Of a stretch of 64,000 nt of DNA, positions 1 to 8,593 are shown in pieces. A model generated the notes under the pieces. The model was not told where the DNA came from. It did not search any database and saw only the letters and a list, made by a program, of their open reading frames with translations. How positions within the stretch are numbered: position 1 is the stretch's first letter; each line of letters opens with the position of its first letter. The position numbers and the translations under genes were made by a program. Source of the DNA: Vibrio maritimus (GTDB taxonomy: Bacteria > Pseudomonadota > Gammaproteobacteria > Enterobacterales > Vibrionaceae); contig NZ_CP090438.1 of assembly GCF_021441885.1 (NCBI RefSeq), positions 1 to 64,000 of the forward strand. The letters run 5' to 3'.

Positions 1-1407
1 GTGTCATCTTCGCTTTGGTTGCAATGTTCGCAACGTCTACAAGAAGAGCTACCCGCTACCGAATTCAGCATGTGGGTCAGACCATTACAAGCTGAGCTTA
101 ATGACAACACCCTGACTCTATTTGCGCCTAACCGCTTTGTACTCGACTGGGTGCGCGATAGATACCTCAACAGCATTAATCGTCTACTAAAAGAGTATTG
201 CGGTAATGATGTGCCGAATCTTCGTTTCGAAGTTGGCAGCAAGCCAGTTTCTGCGCCACCAGCACCTAAGCCAGTTAAGACCGCAGCGGATGTTGCGGCT
301 GAGTCTTCTGCACCTGCGCAGCTACAAGCGCGCCAACCTGTGCATAAAACCTGGGATGATGAAACAGAGGTCTCTGACATCAACCATCGTTCGAACGTCA
401 ACATCAAGCACAAGTTCAACAACTTCGTTGAAGGTAAGTCGAACCAACTTGGTCTTGCTGCGGCGCGTCAGGTCGCTGATAACCCTGGCGCAGCTTATAA
501 CCCACTATTCTTGTATGGTGGTACAGGTCTGGGTAAAACCCACTTATTACATGCAGTGGGCAATGCCATCGTAGATAACAAACCCAACGCGAAAGTGGTG
601 TACATGCACTCGGAGCGTTTTGTTCAGGACATGGTTAAGGCGCTACAAAACAACGCGATTGAAGAATTTAAGCGCTACTACCGTAGTGTCGATGCGCTGC
701 TTATCGATGATATTCAATTCTTCGCTAATAAAGAGCGCTCGCAAGAAGAGTTCTTCCATACCTTTAATGCGTTGCTTGAAGGCAATCAACAGATCATCCT
801 GACATCGGATCGCTATCCTAAAGAGATCAACGGCGTAGAAGATCGCCTGAAATCTCGTTTTGGTTGGGGTTTGACTGTGGCTATCGAACCACCTGAGCTA
901 GAAACTCGCGTGGCGATCTTGATGAAAAAAGCCGAAGACCATCAAATTCACTTAGCCGATGAAGTCGCCTTCTTTATTGCTAAACGCCTGCGTTCAAACG
1001 TTCGTGAGCTGGAAGGGGCACTAAACCGTGTTATCGCCAATGCGAACTTTACTGGTCGTCCAATTACCATCGATTTTGTTCGTGAAGCGCTACGTGACTT
1101 GCTGGCGTTGCAAGAGAAGTTGGTGACGATTGATAACATTCAAAAGACGGTTGCTGAATACTACAAGATTAAAGTGGCGGATCTGCTTTCTAAGCGACGT
1201 TCTCGCTCAGTCGCTCGCCCGCGTCAGTTGGCGATGGCGCTAGCCAAAGAGCTGACCAACCACAGCCTACCAGAGATTGGTGATGCGTTTGGTGGTCGTG
1301 ACCACACTACCGTGTTGCACGCGTGTCGTAAAATCGCTCAGCTGCGTGAGGAAAGTCACGACATTAAGGAAGACTATTCCAACTTAATTCGCACGCTTTC
1401 TTCATAA
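1..1407 (+). CDS. dnaA: Chromosomal replication initiator DnaA
   Basis: DnaA binds DnaA boxes at oriC as an ATP oligomer, melts the origin and loads DnaB. The 468-residue protein has the family's normal length. Domain I is residues 1-80, a Pro/Ala-rich linker follows (about 80-125), then the AAA+ domain with Walker A GGTGLGKT (173-180) and Walker B LLIDDIQ (233-239), and the C-terminal DNA-binding domain with signature RDHTTVLH (433-440). The GTG start is base 1 of the window, so the window probably begins where the replicon was numbered; promoter and RBS lie outside it. It heads a dnaA-dnaN-recF-gyrB cluster. No oriC-like run of DnaA boxes is visible inside the window. Confidence 0.98.
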   Translation: MSSSLWLQCSQRLQEELPATEFSMWVRPLQAELNDNTLTLFAPNRFVLDWVRDRYLNSINRLLKEYCGNDVPNLRFEVGSKPVSAPPAPKPVKTAADVAAESSAPAQLQARQPVHKTWDDETEVSDINHRSNVNIKHKFNNFVEGKSNQLGLAAARQVADNPGAAYNPLFLYGGTGLGKTHLLHAVGNAIVDNKPNAKVVYMHSERFVQDMVKALQNNAIEEFKRYYRSVDALLIDDIQFFANKERSQEEFFHTFNALLEGNQQIILTSDRYPKEINGVEDRLKSRFGWGLTVAIEPPELETRVAILMKKAEDHQIHLADEVAFFIAKRLRSNVRELEGALNRVIANANFTGRPITIDFVREALRDLLALQEKLVTIDNIQKTVAEYYKIKVADLLSKRRSRSVARPRQLAMALAKELTNHSLPEIGDAFGGRDHTTVLHACRKIAQLREESHDIKEDYSNLIRTLSS

Positions 1408-1494
1408 TAGTGGCATAATCACTATAATTAGCATTCAAGTTATTGTATTTCGCATATAAGTGGCATGGATTGCCATCTTTACGAAGAGTTATCT

Positions 1495-2595
1495 ATGAAA
1501 TTTACTATCGAACGTCACCACCTACTAAAGCCGCTACAACAAGTCTCTGGCGCACTGGGCGGTCGTCCTACATTACCTATTTTGGGCAACTTGCTACTTA
1601 AGGTAGAAGAAGGGGTACTTTCTCTTACTGCGACAGACCTAGAGGTTGAGCTGGTAAGTAAAGTAACGCTAGAGAGTGAGTTCGAAGCAGGCAGCGTAAC
1701 GGTGCCTTCACGTAAGTTCCTCGATATCTGTCGTGGGCTACCCGATGACTCGACAATCACTATCGTACTAGAAGGCGATCGCGTACAAGTGCGCTCTGGT
1801 CGTAGCCGTTTCTCCCTTTCCACATTGCCAGCGAGCGATTTCCCAAATATTGAAGATTGGCAGCAAGAAGTGGCGGTGACGGTGACTCAAGCTGAGCTTA
1901 AGTCGCTGATCGACAAGACTCAGTTCTCAATGGCTAACCAAGATGTGCGTTACTACCTAAACGGTATGTTGTTTGAACTGGACCAAACAACATTGCGTTC
2001 AGTGGCGACCGATGGTCACCGTATGGCGGTAGCAACGGTGGCGCTAGAAGGCAGCTTTGACAACAAACAGATCATTGTGCCGCGAAAAGGTGTACAGGAG
2101 TTGTCTAAGCTTCTCGATGCGCCAGAGCAGCCAGTCACGCTGCAAATTGGCAGTTCTAACATCCGTGCTGAAGTGAACAACTATGTCTTCACTTCTAAGC
2201 TTGTTGATGGTCGTTTCCCCGATTATCGCCGTGTAATGCCGCAAAATACCGACAAAACACTCGAAACAAACTGTGATGAATTGCGTCAAGCGTTCTCCCG
2301 TGCCGCGATTCTGTCGAATGAGAAATTCCGCGGTGTTCGTGTCAACCTAGCGGACAACGAGATGCGCATTACGGCTAATAACCCAGAGCAAGAAGAAGCG
2401 GAAGAGATGCTCGACGTGAACTTCCAAGGTGACGCGCTCGAGATTGGTTTCAACGTTTCTTACGTTCTCGATGTACTTAACACGCTTCGCTGCGACCAAG
2501 TACGCATGTCGATGTCCAATGCCAACGCCAGTGCTTTGATTGAAAATAGCGAAGATGACAGTGCCATGTACGTGGTGATGCCAATTCGTCTCTAA
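1495..2595 (+). CDS. dnaN: DNA polymerase III beta sliding clamp
   Basis: The ring-shaped homodimeric clamp tethers DNA polymerase III to DNA. The protein is 366 residues, the usual length, starting MKFTIERHHLLKPLQQVSG and ending in the conserved MPIRL tail. The frame is open 10 codons further upstream, but homologues start at MKFTIE, so ATG 1495 was chosen. It lies 87 nt after dnaA, enough for an extra promoter, and 15 nt before recF, which suggests co-transcription. Confidence 0.97.
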   Translation: MKFTIERHHLLKPLQQVSGALGGRPTLPILGNLLLKVEEGVLSLTATDLEVELVSKVTLESEFEAGSVTVPSRKFLDICRGLPDDSTITIVLEGDRVQVRSGRSRFSLSTLPASDFPNIEDWQQEVAVTVTQAELKSLIDKTQFSMANQDVRYYLNGMLFELDQTTLRSVATDGHRMAVATVALEGSFDNKQIIVPRKGVQELSKLLDAPEQPVTLQIGSSNIRAEVNNYVFTSKLVDGRFPDYRRVMPQNTDKTLETNCDELRQAFSRAAILSNEKFRGVRVNLADNEMRITANNPEQEEAEEMLDVNFQGDALEIGFNVSYVLDVLNTLRCDQVRMSMSNANASALIENSEDDSAMYVVMPIRL

Positions 2596-2610
2596 GGCGA
2601 GCATGACGTT

Positions 2611-3693
2611 ATGCCGCTTACGCGTTTAATCGTACAGCAATTTCGAAATATTAAAGCCTGTGATATCGAACTATCCACAGGCTTTAACTTTATTATTGGC
2701 CCCAACGGCAGTGGCAAAACCAGCTTGTTGGAGGCGATCTATTTGCTCGGTCATGGGCGCTCATTTAAGAGTTCGCTCACCGGCCGAGTGATACAAAATG
2801 ACTGCCAAGAGCTGTTTGTACATGGCCGTTTTTTGAACTCGGATCAATTTGAGATACCCATTGGCATTAATAAGCAGCGCGATGGCTCAACTGAGGTTAA
2901 AATAGGCGGTCAATCTGGGCAAAAGTTAGCTCAGCTTGCCAAGGTATTGCCGCTGCAACTTATCCATCCTGAGGGCTTTGAATTGCTCACTGATGGCCCT
3001 AAGTTTCGCCGGGCATTTATCGATTGGGGTGTGTTCCATTCGGAACCCGGTTTTTTCGAAGCATGGGGGCGTTTTAAGCGCCTGAGCAAGCAGCGTAACG
3101 CGCTTCTGAAAACCGCGACCAGCTATCGAGAACTGAGTTATTGGGATAAAGATCTAGCCCAGCTTGCTGAGCAAATCGATGGTTGGCGCCACACTTATGT
3201 CGAGCAAATGAAAACCTTGGCCGAAGAAATGTGTCAGTCTTTTCTGCCAGAGTTTGAAATCAAACTCGGCTATTATCGTGGCTGGGAAAAAGACACGCCG
3301 TATGGCGAGCTCTTGGAACGTAACTTTGAGCGTGACCAGGGTTTGGGGTACACCTTTAGTGGCCCAAATAAAGCCGATTTAAGAATTAAAGTGAACAACA
3401 CTCCTGTAGAGGATGTGTTGTCTCGTGGTCAGCTGAAATTGATGATGTGCGCGCTGCGCCTTGCGCAAGGGCAGCATCTTGCAGAGTTGACCGGAAAGCA
3501 ATGTATCTATTTGATAGATGACTTTGCTTCAGAATTAGATAGCCTGCGTCGTAAACGCTTAGCGGATTACTTAAAACAGACTCAGGCTCAAGTTTTTGTA
3601 AGCTCTATTACCGAAAGCCAAGTTGCCGACATGATTGACGAAAATGGCAAGATGTTTCATGTGGAACATGGCACAATAGAGCAAGGTAAATAG
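2611..3693 (+). CDS. recF: DNA replication and repair protein RecF
   Basis: RecF is an SMC-like ATPase that works with RecO and RecR to load RecA on gapped DNA. The 360-residue protein has Walker A GPNGSGKT (30-37), an ABC-type signature around LSRGQLKL, and Walker B in the stretch IYLIDDFASELD near the C-terminus. It sits 15 nt after dnaN and 12 nt before gyrB, as in most gammaproteobacteria. A CTATCCACA sequence near 2672 resembles a DnaA box but is isolated. Confidence 0.97.
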   Translation: MPLTRLIVQQFRNIKACDIELSTGFNFIIGPNGSGKTSLLEAIYLLGHGRSFKSSLTGRVIQNDCQELFVHGRFLNSDQFEIPIGINKQRDGSTEVKIGGQSGQKLAQLAKVLPLQLIHPEGFELLTDGPKFRRAFIDWGVFHSEPGFFEAWGRFKRLSKQRNALLKTATSYRELSYWDKDLAQLAEQIDGWRHTYVEQMKTLAEEMCQSFLPEFEIKLGYYRGWEKDTPYGELLERNFERDQGLGYTFSGPNKADLRIKVNNTPVEDVLSRGQLKLMMCALRLAQGQHLAELTGKQCIYLIDDFASELDSLRRKRLADYLKQTQAQVFVSSITESQVADMIDENGKMFHVEHGTIEQGK

Positions 3694-3705
3694 TGAGAGA
3701 AACTC

Positions 3706-6123
3706 ATGTCAGAAAATTACGATTCATCGAGTATTAAGGTACTAAAGGGTCTGGATGCGGTACGTAAGCGTCCAGGAATGTACATCGGCGACACGGACGA
3801 TGGAACCGGTCTACACCACATGGTTTTTGAGGTGGTTGATAACTCAATTGATGAAGCGTTAGCAGGTCACTGTAACGACATTATCGTGACTATTCATGAG
3901 GACAACTCTGTTTCTGTAAGCGATGATGGTCGCGGTATCCCAACGGAAATGCACCCAGAAGAGCAAGTCTCTGCGGCAGAAGTTATCATGACGGTACTTC
4001 ACGCGGGTGGTAAGTTCGATGACAACTCGTACAAGGTATCGGGTGGTCTGCACGGTGTAGGTGTATCGGTAGTAAACGCGCTGTCTAAACAAGTGACGCT
4101 GACTATCCATCGCGGCGGCCAAATCCATACTCAAACCTATCATCACGGTGAGCCAGAAGCGCCACTGACTGTGATTGGTGATACCGATAAGACAGGTACA
4201 GAGATCCGTTTCTGGCCAAGCGAAGAAACCTTCTCAAACGTCGAGTTCCACTACGATATTCTTGCCAAGCGTCTACGTGAACTGTCGTTCCTAAACTCAG
4301 GTGTATCGATCAAGCTCATCGATAAGCGCGAAGAAGACAAAATGGATCACTTCATGTTTGAAGGTGGTATCCAAGCGTTTGTTGAGCACCTAAACACCAA
4401 CAAGACACCAATCATCCAAAAAATCTTCCACTTTGATAATGAGCGTGATGACGGCATCACGGTTGAAGTGGCGATGCAGTGGAATGATGGCTACCAAGAA
4501 AACATTTACTGTTTTACCAACAACATCCCTCAACGTGACGGTGGTACTCACCTTGCGGGCTTCCGTGCTGCACTAACGCGTACGCTGAACTCGTTCATGG
4601 ATAAAGAGGGCTTCTCTAAGAAAGCCAAGACGGCGACGTCAGGTGATGATGCTCGTGAAGGTCTAACCGCTATCGTATCGGTGAAAGTGCCAGATCCGAA
4701 GTTCTCAAGCCAAACCAAAGACAAGCTGGTTTCTTCTGAAGTGAAATCCGCGGTTGAGTCGGCGATGGGTGAGAAGCTGTCTGAGTTCCTAGTAGAGAAC
4801 CCAGGTGAAGCGAAGATTGTTTGTACTAAGATTATTGACGCCGCTCGTGCACGTGATGCAGCGCGTAAAGCGCGTGAAATGACACGTCGTAAAGGCGCTC
4901 TAGACCTAGCGGGTCTGCCAGGCAAACTGGCTGACTGTCAAGAGAAAGACCCAGCGCTTTCTGAACTGTACATAGTGGAGGGTGACTCTGCGGGCGGTAG
5001 TGCTAAGCAGGGTCGTAACCGTAAGAACCAAGCGATTCTTCCACTGAAAGGTAAGATCCTAAACGTTGAGAAAGCACGTTTCGATAAGATGCTTTCTTCA
5101 CAAGAAGTGGCAACGCTAATTACAGCTCTAGGCTGTGGTATCGGCCGTGATGAGTACAACCCAGATAAACTGCGTTACCACAACATCATCATCATGACCG
5201 ATGCGGACGTCGATGGTTCTCACATCCGTACGCTGCTTTTGACCTTCTTCTACCGTCAAATGCCAGAGCTTATCGAGCGCGGTTACGTGTACATCGCTCA
5301 GCCACCGCTTTACAAAGTGAAGAAAGGTAAGCAAGAGCAGTACATCAAAGATGAAGATGCGATGAACCAATACCAAGTTTCATTGGCACTGGATAACGCC
5401 GCTCTGCACGTGAATCCTGAGGCACCAGCGCTAGCCGGTGAAGCGCTAGAGAAATTGGTACAGCAGTTCAACGGTGCAGTGAAAATTGCCGAGCGCATGG
5501 CTCGTCGTTACCCGCACGCGCTAGTGAGTGAGTTCATGTACACCCCACGCCTAACGGCTGAGCAGTGTCACGATGCGGCCGCGGTTGAAGCATGGTCTAA
5601 GCAGCTTGTTGAGCAGCTCAATGCCAAAGAAGTGGGCGCAAGCCAATACAGCTTCGAGGTTGAACAGCACGCTGAGCTAGGTCTGAACCTACCGAAAATC
5701 ATCGTGCGTACTCACGGTGTGACTCATGAGCATGTGCTCAGTATCGATCTACTGAACTCGAAAGAGTACGGCAAGCTAGCATCTCTATCGGAAGCTCTAG
5801 AAGGTCTGATTGAAGAGGGGGCTTACGTGAAACGTGGTGAGCGTACTCAACCGGTGAGCAACTTTGAAGATGCCCTCAACTGGCTAATCAAAGAGTCGCG
5901 TCGCGGTCTCAGCCTACAGCGCTACAAAGGTCTAGGTGAGATGAACCCAGATCAGCTTTGGGAAACCACTATGGATCCAGAGACACGTCGCATGATGCAA
6001 GTAACGATTGAAGATGCGGTTGGCGCAGACCAGCTGTTCACGACGCTAATGGGCGACCAAGTAGAGCCTCGTCGTAACTTCATCGAAGAAAACGCACTGA
6101 AAGTAGCTAACCTAGACGTTTAG
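3706..6123 (+). CDS. gyrB: DNA gyrase subunit B
   Basis: ATPase subunit of DNA gyrase, which with GyrA introduces negative supercoils. The 805-residue protein has the N-terminal GHKL ATPase (DNSIDEALAG; GGLHGVGVSVVNALS), the transducer domain, and the TOPRIM region with EGDSAGGSA (from about residue 424) and DADVDGSHI (about 499). The C-terminal third has the insertion usual in gammaproteobacterial GyrB, and the protein ends LKVANLDV. It is the last gene of the cluster, and its TAG stop overlaps the start of a long imperfect palindrome followed by an intrinsic terminator. Confidence 0.98.
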   Translation: MSENYDSSSIKVLKGLDAVRKRPGMYIGDTDDGTGLHHMVFEVVDNSIDEALAGHCNDIIVTIHEDNSVSVSDDGRGIPTEMHPEEQVSAAEVIMTVLHAGGKFDDNSYKVSGGLHGVGVSVVNALSKQVTLTIHRGGQIHTQTYHHGEPEAPLTVIGDTDKTGTEIRFWPSEETFSNVEFHYDILAKRLRELSFLNSGVSIKLIDKREEDKMDHFMFEGGIQAFVEHLNTNKTPIIQKIFHFDNERDDGITVEVAMQWNDGYQENIYCFTNNIPQRDGGTHLAGFRAALTRTLNSFMDKEGFSKKAKTATSGDDAREGLTAIVSVKVPDPKFSSQTKDKLVSSEVKSAVESAMGEKLSEFLVENPGEAKIVCTKIIDAARARDAARKAREMTRRKGALDLAGLPGKLADCQEKDPALSELYIVEGDSAGGSAKQGRNRKNQAILPLKGKILNVEKARFDKMLSSQEVATLITALGCGIGRDEYNPDKLRYHNIIIMTDADVDGSHIRTLLLTFFYRQMPELIERGYVYIAQPPLYKVKKGKQEQYIKDEDAMNQYQVSLALDNAALHVNPEAPALAGEALEKLVQQFNGAVKIAERMARRYPHALVSEFMYTPRLTAEQCHDAAAVEAWSKQLVEQLNAKEVGASQYSFEVEQHAELGLNLPKIIVRTHGVTHEHVLSIDLLNSKEYGKLASLSEALEGLIEEGAYVKRGERTQPVSNFEDALNWLIKESRRGLSLQRYKGLGEMNPDQLWETTMDPETRRMMQVTIEDAVGADQLFTTLMGDQVEPRRNFIEENALKVANLDV

Positions 6124-6237
6124 ATTGATTTCTCTTCGCTGGCTGAACTGATTTCTGCGTCGAAGGTGCTCATTTATACCTATAAATTGCGCGCCTTCTC
6201 CTTGAACTCAGCTCACCCAGCTTCGATAAACCAATCT
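6122..6237. repeat. Imperfect 116-nt palindrome after gyrB
   Basis: Two arms of about 57 nt are inverted repeats of each other. The left arm begins AGATTGATTTCTC and the right arm, reverse-complemented, begins AGATTGGTTTATC. Both continue through GCTGG-CTGA-type blocks and meet at the AT-rich centre ATTTATACCTATAAAT. In RNA this would be one long bulged hairpin at the 3' end of the gyrB message. It is shaped like ERIC-type intergenic palindromes but does not match the ERIC core as I know it. No second copy was noticed in this window. Confidence 0.7.
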
Positions 6238-6245
6238 AAAAACAA

Positions 6246-6275
6246 AAAGACTGCCTTACACGGCGGTCTTTTTTG
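6246..6275 (+). terminator. Intrinsic terminator of the dnaA-gyrB cluster
   Basis: Stem AAGACTGCC / GGCGGTCTT (one G-T wobble) around a 6-nt loop, followed by a run of Ts. Confidence 0.85.
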
Positions 6276-6324
6276 TTTTTAACTCTATGAAAAATAAACG
6301 TTATAAAAATAATTTAAGAAAATG

Positions 6325-6354
6325 GCTTGAAAGCGAATTTCGTCATCCCTATAT
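6325..6354 (+). promoter_or_regulatory. Sigma32 (heat-shock) promoter of hsp20
   Basis: GCTTGAAA (6325-6332), a 14-nt spacer, then CCCTATAT (6347-6354). This closely follows the RpoH consensus CTTGAAA-(11-16)-CCCCATnT. Initiation here would give a leader of about 240 nt. The element itself is visible; its use is inferred. Confidence 0.8.
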
Positions 6355-6577
6355 CTATTTGTGAAGAGGGAGCTGTCTTGCTCAAGAGAGAAGAAACAGA
6401 CCTTTTAAACGCCTGCAAAGTATCGCTCAGTGGAGGATAGCTTTAACGGCACACTTTAAAAACTGATTTATTGCTACGTCCCCGAACAGCAAGGCTGTCA
6501 GCGGAGTGGTGGATAAGTCCCTTAGTCGTCACTACATCCGTTTATAGGATGGGTGTAGGTGAAAACTCACGGCTAAG

Positions 6578-6604
6578 ACTATTGCTTACTATGAGGATAG
6601 CATT
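6578..6604 (+). promoter_or_regulatory. ROSE-like RNA thermometer over the hsp20 SD
   Basis: The last leader hairpin pairs ATTGCT (6581-6586) with AGGAT (6594-6598), the Shine-Dalgarno region. U6582-A6597, U6583-G6596, C6585-G6595 and U6586-A6594 pair, and G6584 bulges out. This is the UYGCU-against-AGGA arrangement of ROSE thermometers upstream of ibpA-type genes. At low temperature the SD would be masked. Confidence 0.7.
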
Positions 6605-7039
6605 ATGAGAACTGTAGATTTCACTCCTTTATACCGCAACGCAATTGGCTTCGATCGTCTATTCAACATGATGGAAGCGAACTCAGCGAAAAACTCTTCT
6701 GGCGGTTACCCTCCATACAACATCGAGCAACAAGATGAGAACCACTTCCGTATTACTATGGCTGTGGCTGGCTTTGCTGAAGACCAACTCGATCTGACTC
6801 AAAAAGAGAACATGTTGATTGTTAAGGGTGAGCGTAAAGCCGAAGAAGGTAAAAACTACGTGTACCAAGGTATCGCAGAGCGCGATTTCGAGCGTAAGTT
6901 CCAGCTAGCTGACTACGTGAAAGTCGTAGGTGCGAGCATGGAGAATGGTCTACTTCACGTTGATCTAGAGCGCGAAATTCCAGAAGCGATGAAGCCACGT
7001 AAAATTGAGATTGGTGGTAACAAACTGATCGAAGGCTAA
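6605..7039 (+). CDS. ibpA: Small heat-shock protein (Hsp20/IbpA type)
   Basis: ATP-independent holdase that binds unfolding proteins and passes them to DnaK/ClpB. The 144 residues comprise a short N-terminal arm (MRTVDFTPLYRNAIGFDRLF), an alpha-crystallin domain (about 35-125, with FRITMAVAGF and the conserved GLL motif in ENGLLHVDL) and a C-terminal tail with a KIEIGG motif. MRTVDFTPLYR is the opening of IbpA/IbpB-type proteins. The gene stands alone, has its own heat-shock promoter and a thermometer-like leader, and is closed by a terminator at 7077. I use ibpA as the family name; a local hsp name may be preferred. Confidence 0.93.
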   Translation: MRTVDFTPLYRNAIGFDRLFNMMEANSAKNSSGGYPPYNIEQQDENHFRITMAVAGFAEDQLDLTQKENMLIVKGERKAEEGKNYVYQGIAERDFERKFQLADYVKVVGASMENGLLHVDLEREIPEAMKPRKIEIGGNKLIEG

Positions 7040-7076
7040 TCATTTCGCTGAAACGAAAGCCCTGATATAAAGAGTG

Positions 7077-7102
7077 AAAGAGCGCCAGACGGCGCTCTTT
7101 TT
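7077..7102 (+). terminator. Terminator of hsp20, possibly bidirectional
   Basis: AAAGAGCGCC / GGCGCTCTTT stem with a 4-nt loop and a T-run, between the convergent hsp20 and avtA genes. Confidence 0.85.
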
Positions 7103-7138
7103 GTATCTATTCTATTGTTATCTTTTGTTTTTGGAGCC

Positions 7139-8398
7139 TTAATCGCTAGTGCCTTGCGCGTATGCTTTAGCCACTTCTTCCGCGATAATCGCGATACCTT
7201 GCTGCATCTTGTCGTCATCTTGCACATAGTTCATGCGCAGACATTGATGGGCATGATCCCATTCATCTTCCTGACCAATAAAGAAGTATTCCCCTGGGAC
7301 AATCAACACGCCGCGATCTTTCAAGCGTTGGTAGAGCTCCATAGTGGTAATGGGTAGCTCATCAAACCATAGCCACAAGAAGATAGCGCCTTCTGGCTTA
7401 TGGATTCGAAAACGGGAATCGGTAATCGCCGATTGTAATAACTCAACCGCGCGCTGGGATTTTTGCTGGTAGAACGGCTTAATCACATTGGAACTGAGCT
7501 CTAGAATGTCACCTTTCTCAATCATGTGATGGGCAAGTGCAGGACCAAAGCTGCCCGGCGCCAGGCTAATAATGCCATTCATATTGGTCATCGCTTGGGT
7601 GACTTCTTCACTGGCAATCACGATACCGCAGCGCAACCCTGGCAGACCTAGCTTGGATAAGCTCATGCAAAGAATGGTGTTCTCATTCCAAAACGGCTCC
7701 ACATCTTCAAAGATGATGTTTGGGAATGGCAAACCGTAGGCGTTATCGATGATCAGTGGGATGTTATTCTCTCGAGCCAGTTTATCCAGTTTATGGATTT
7801 CTTCGTCGGTGAGTACGTTACCCGTTGGGTTGGTTGGGCGAGAGGCACAAATCGCCGCAACAGAATCATCGATCTCTAAGTGTTCGAAATCCACATGGTA
7901 TTTGAATAGACCGTTATCAAGCAGCTCGATTTCTGGGTGGTAGGAGACAAAGATGTCTTCGTCTATGCCTGCGTCACCATAACCAATGTATTCTGGCGCA
8001 ATTGGCAGCAAAATTTTCTTGTGGCTGCCATCGCTTTGCTTACCTGCGAGTAGGTTAAACAGATAGAAAAAACCACTTTGGCTGCCATTGGTTAGGCTGA
8101 TGTTCTTTTCGGTAATGTTCCAGCCATAGGTATCGCGCAGCAGTTTAGCGAGCGATTTAACAAACGCATCTTTTCCTTGTGGACCGTCGTAGTTGGCCAT
8201 GGCGGCCACCAGTTCACCACTGGCGAGGAGGTCACTACTGGCTTGGTGAAAATACTCGAGCATGGCAGGAATGGCGGCTGGGTTGCCACCTCCGAGCATG
8301 ATGGCGCCTGGAGTGCGAAGGCCATCATTAAGATCATCCATTAATTGGGTAATACCTGAGTAACGATTAAATTTTTCACCAAACTTCGAAAATTGCAT
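7139..8398 (-). CDS. avtA: Valine-pyruvate aminotransferase
   Basis: PLP-dependent fold-type I aminotransferase that makes valine from 2-ketoisovalerate with alanine as donor. It is 419 residues, starting MQFSKFGEKFNRYSGITQLM as AvtA does. The PLP-anchoring region is the SLSKLGLPGLRCG stretch, and the NPTG substrate/cofactor motif is in ASRPTNPTGNV. The frame extends 41 codons upstream, but that stretch lacks similarity and the AvtA start at 8398 fits. The gene is monocistronic on the minus strand, convergent with hsp20. Confidence 0.93.
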   Translation of the reverse strand: MQFSKFGEKFNRYSGITQLMDDLNDGLRTPGAIMLGGGNPAAIPAMLEYFHQASSDLLASGELVAAMANYDGPQGKDAFVKSLAKLLRDTYGWNITEKNISLTNGSQSGFFYLFNLLAGKQSDGSHKKILLPIAPEYIGYGDAGIDEDIFVSYHPEIELLDNGLFKYHVDFEHLEIDDSVAAICASRPTNPTGNVLTDEEIHKLDKLARENNIPLIIDNAYGLPFPNIIFEDVEPFWNENTILCMSLSKLGLPGLRCGIVIASEEVTQAMTNMNGIISLAPGSFGPALAHHMIEKGDILELSSNVIKPFYQQKSQRAVELLQSAITDSRFRIHKPEGAIFLWLWFDELPITTMELYQRLKDRGVLIVPGEYFFIGQEDEWDHAHQCLRMNYVQDDDKMQQGIAIIAEEVAKAYAQGTSD

Positions 8399-8532
8399 TG
8401 CTGTACCTAGTTCATCGTGTTCACTTGTTGTGTTTTTAAGGGGTTTTATCCTGCTGGTGGCAAGATGAACCTTTGAACATACAGCAATGATAACTAGAGG
8501 CAAAGCACTATTTGAATGCAAAGAAAATGAGC

Positions 8533-8562
8533 AATAAGAAAGGAGCGCAGTAGCGCTCCCTT
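8533..8562 (-). terminator. Terminator of the alpha-amylase gene
   Basis: Perfect GGAGCGC / GCGCTCC stem with an AGTA loop (8543-8560). On the minus strand it is followed by TTTCTTATT. Confidence 0.75.
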
Positions 8563-8593
8563 TGATGTGATTGAGTAGGCCTTAATCTATTGA

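Noticed and set aside
2670..2680. CTATCCACA, DnaA-box-like, in recF
   Set aside because: Single near-match inside a gene, without the cluster or AT-rich element of an origin.
5820..5840. TTACGTGAAACG in gyrB, parS-like right half
   Set aside because: The left half does not match the parS palindrome.
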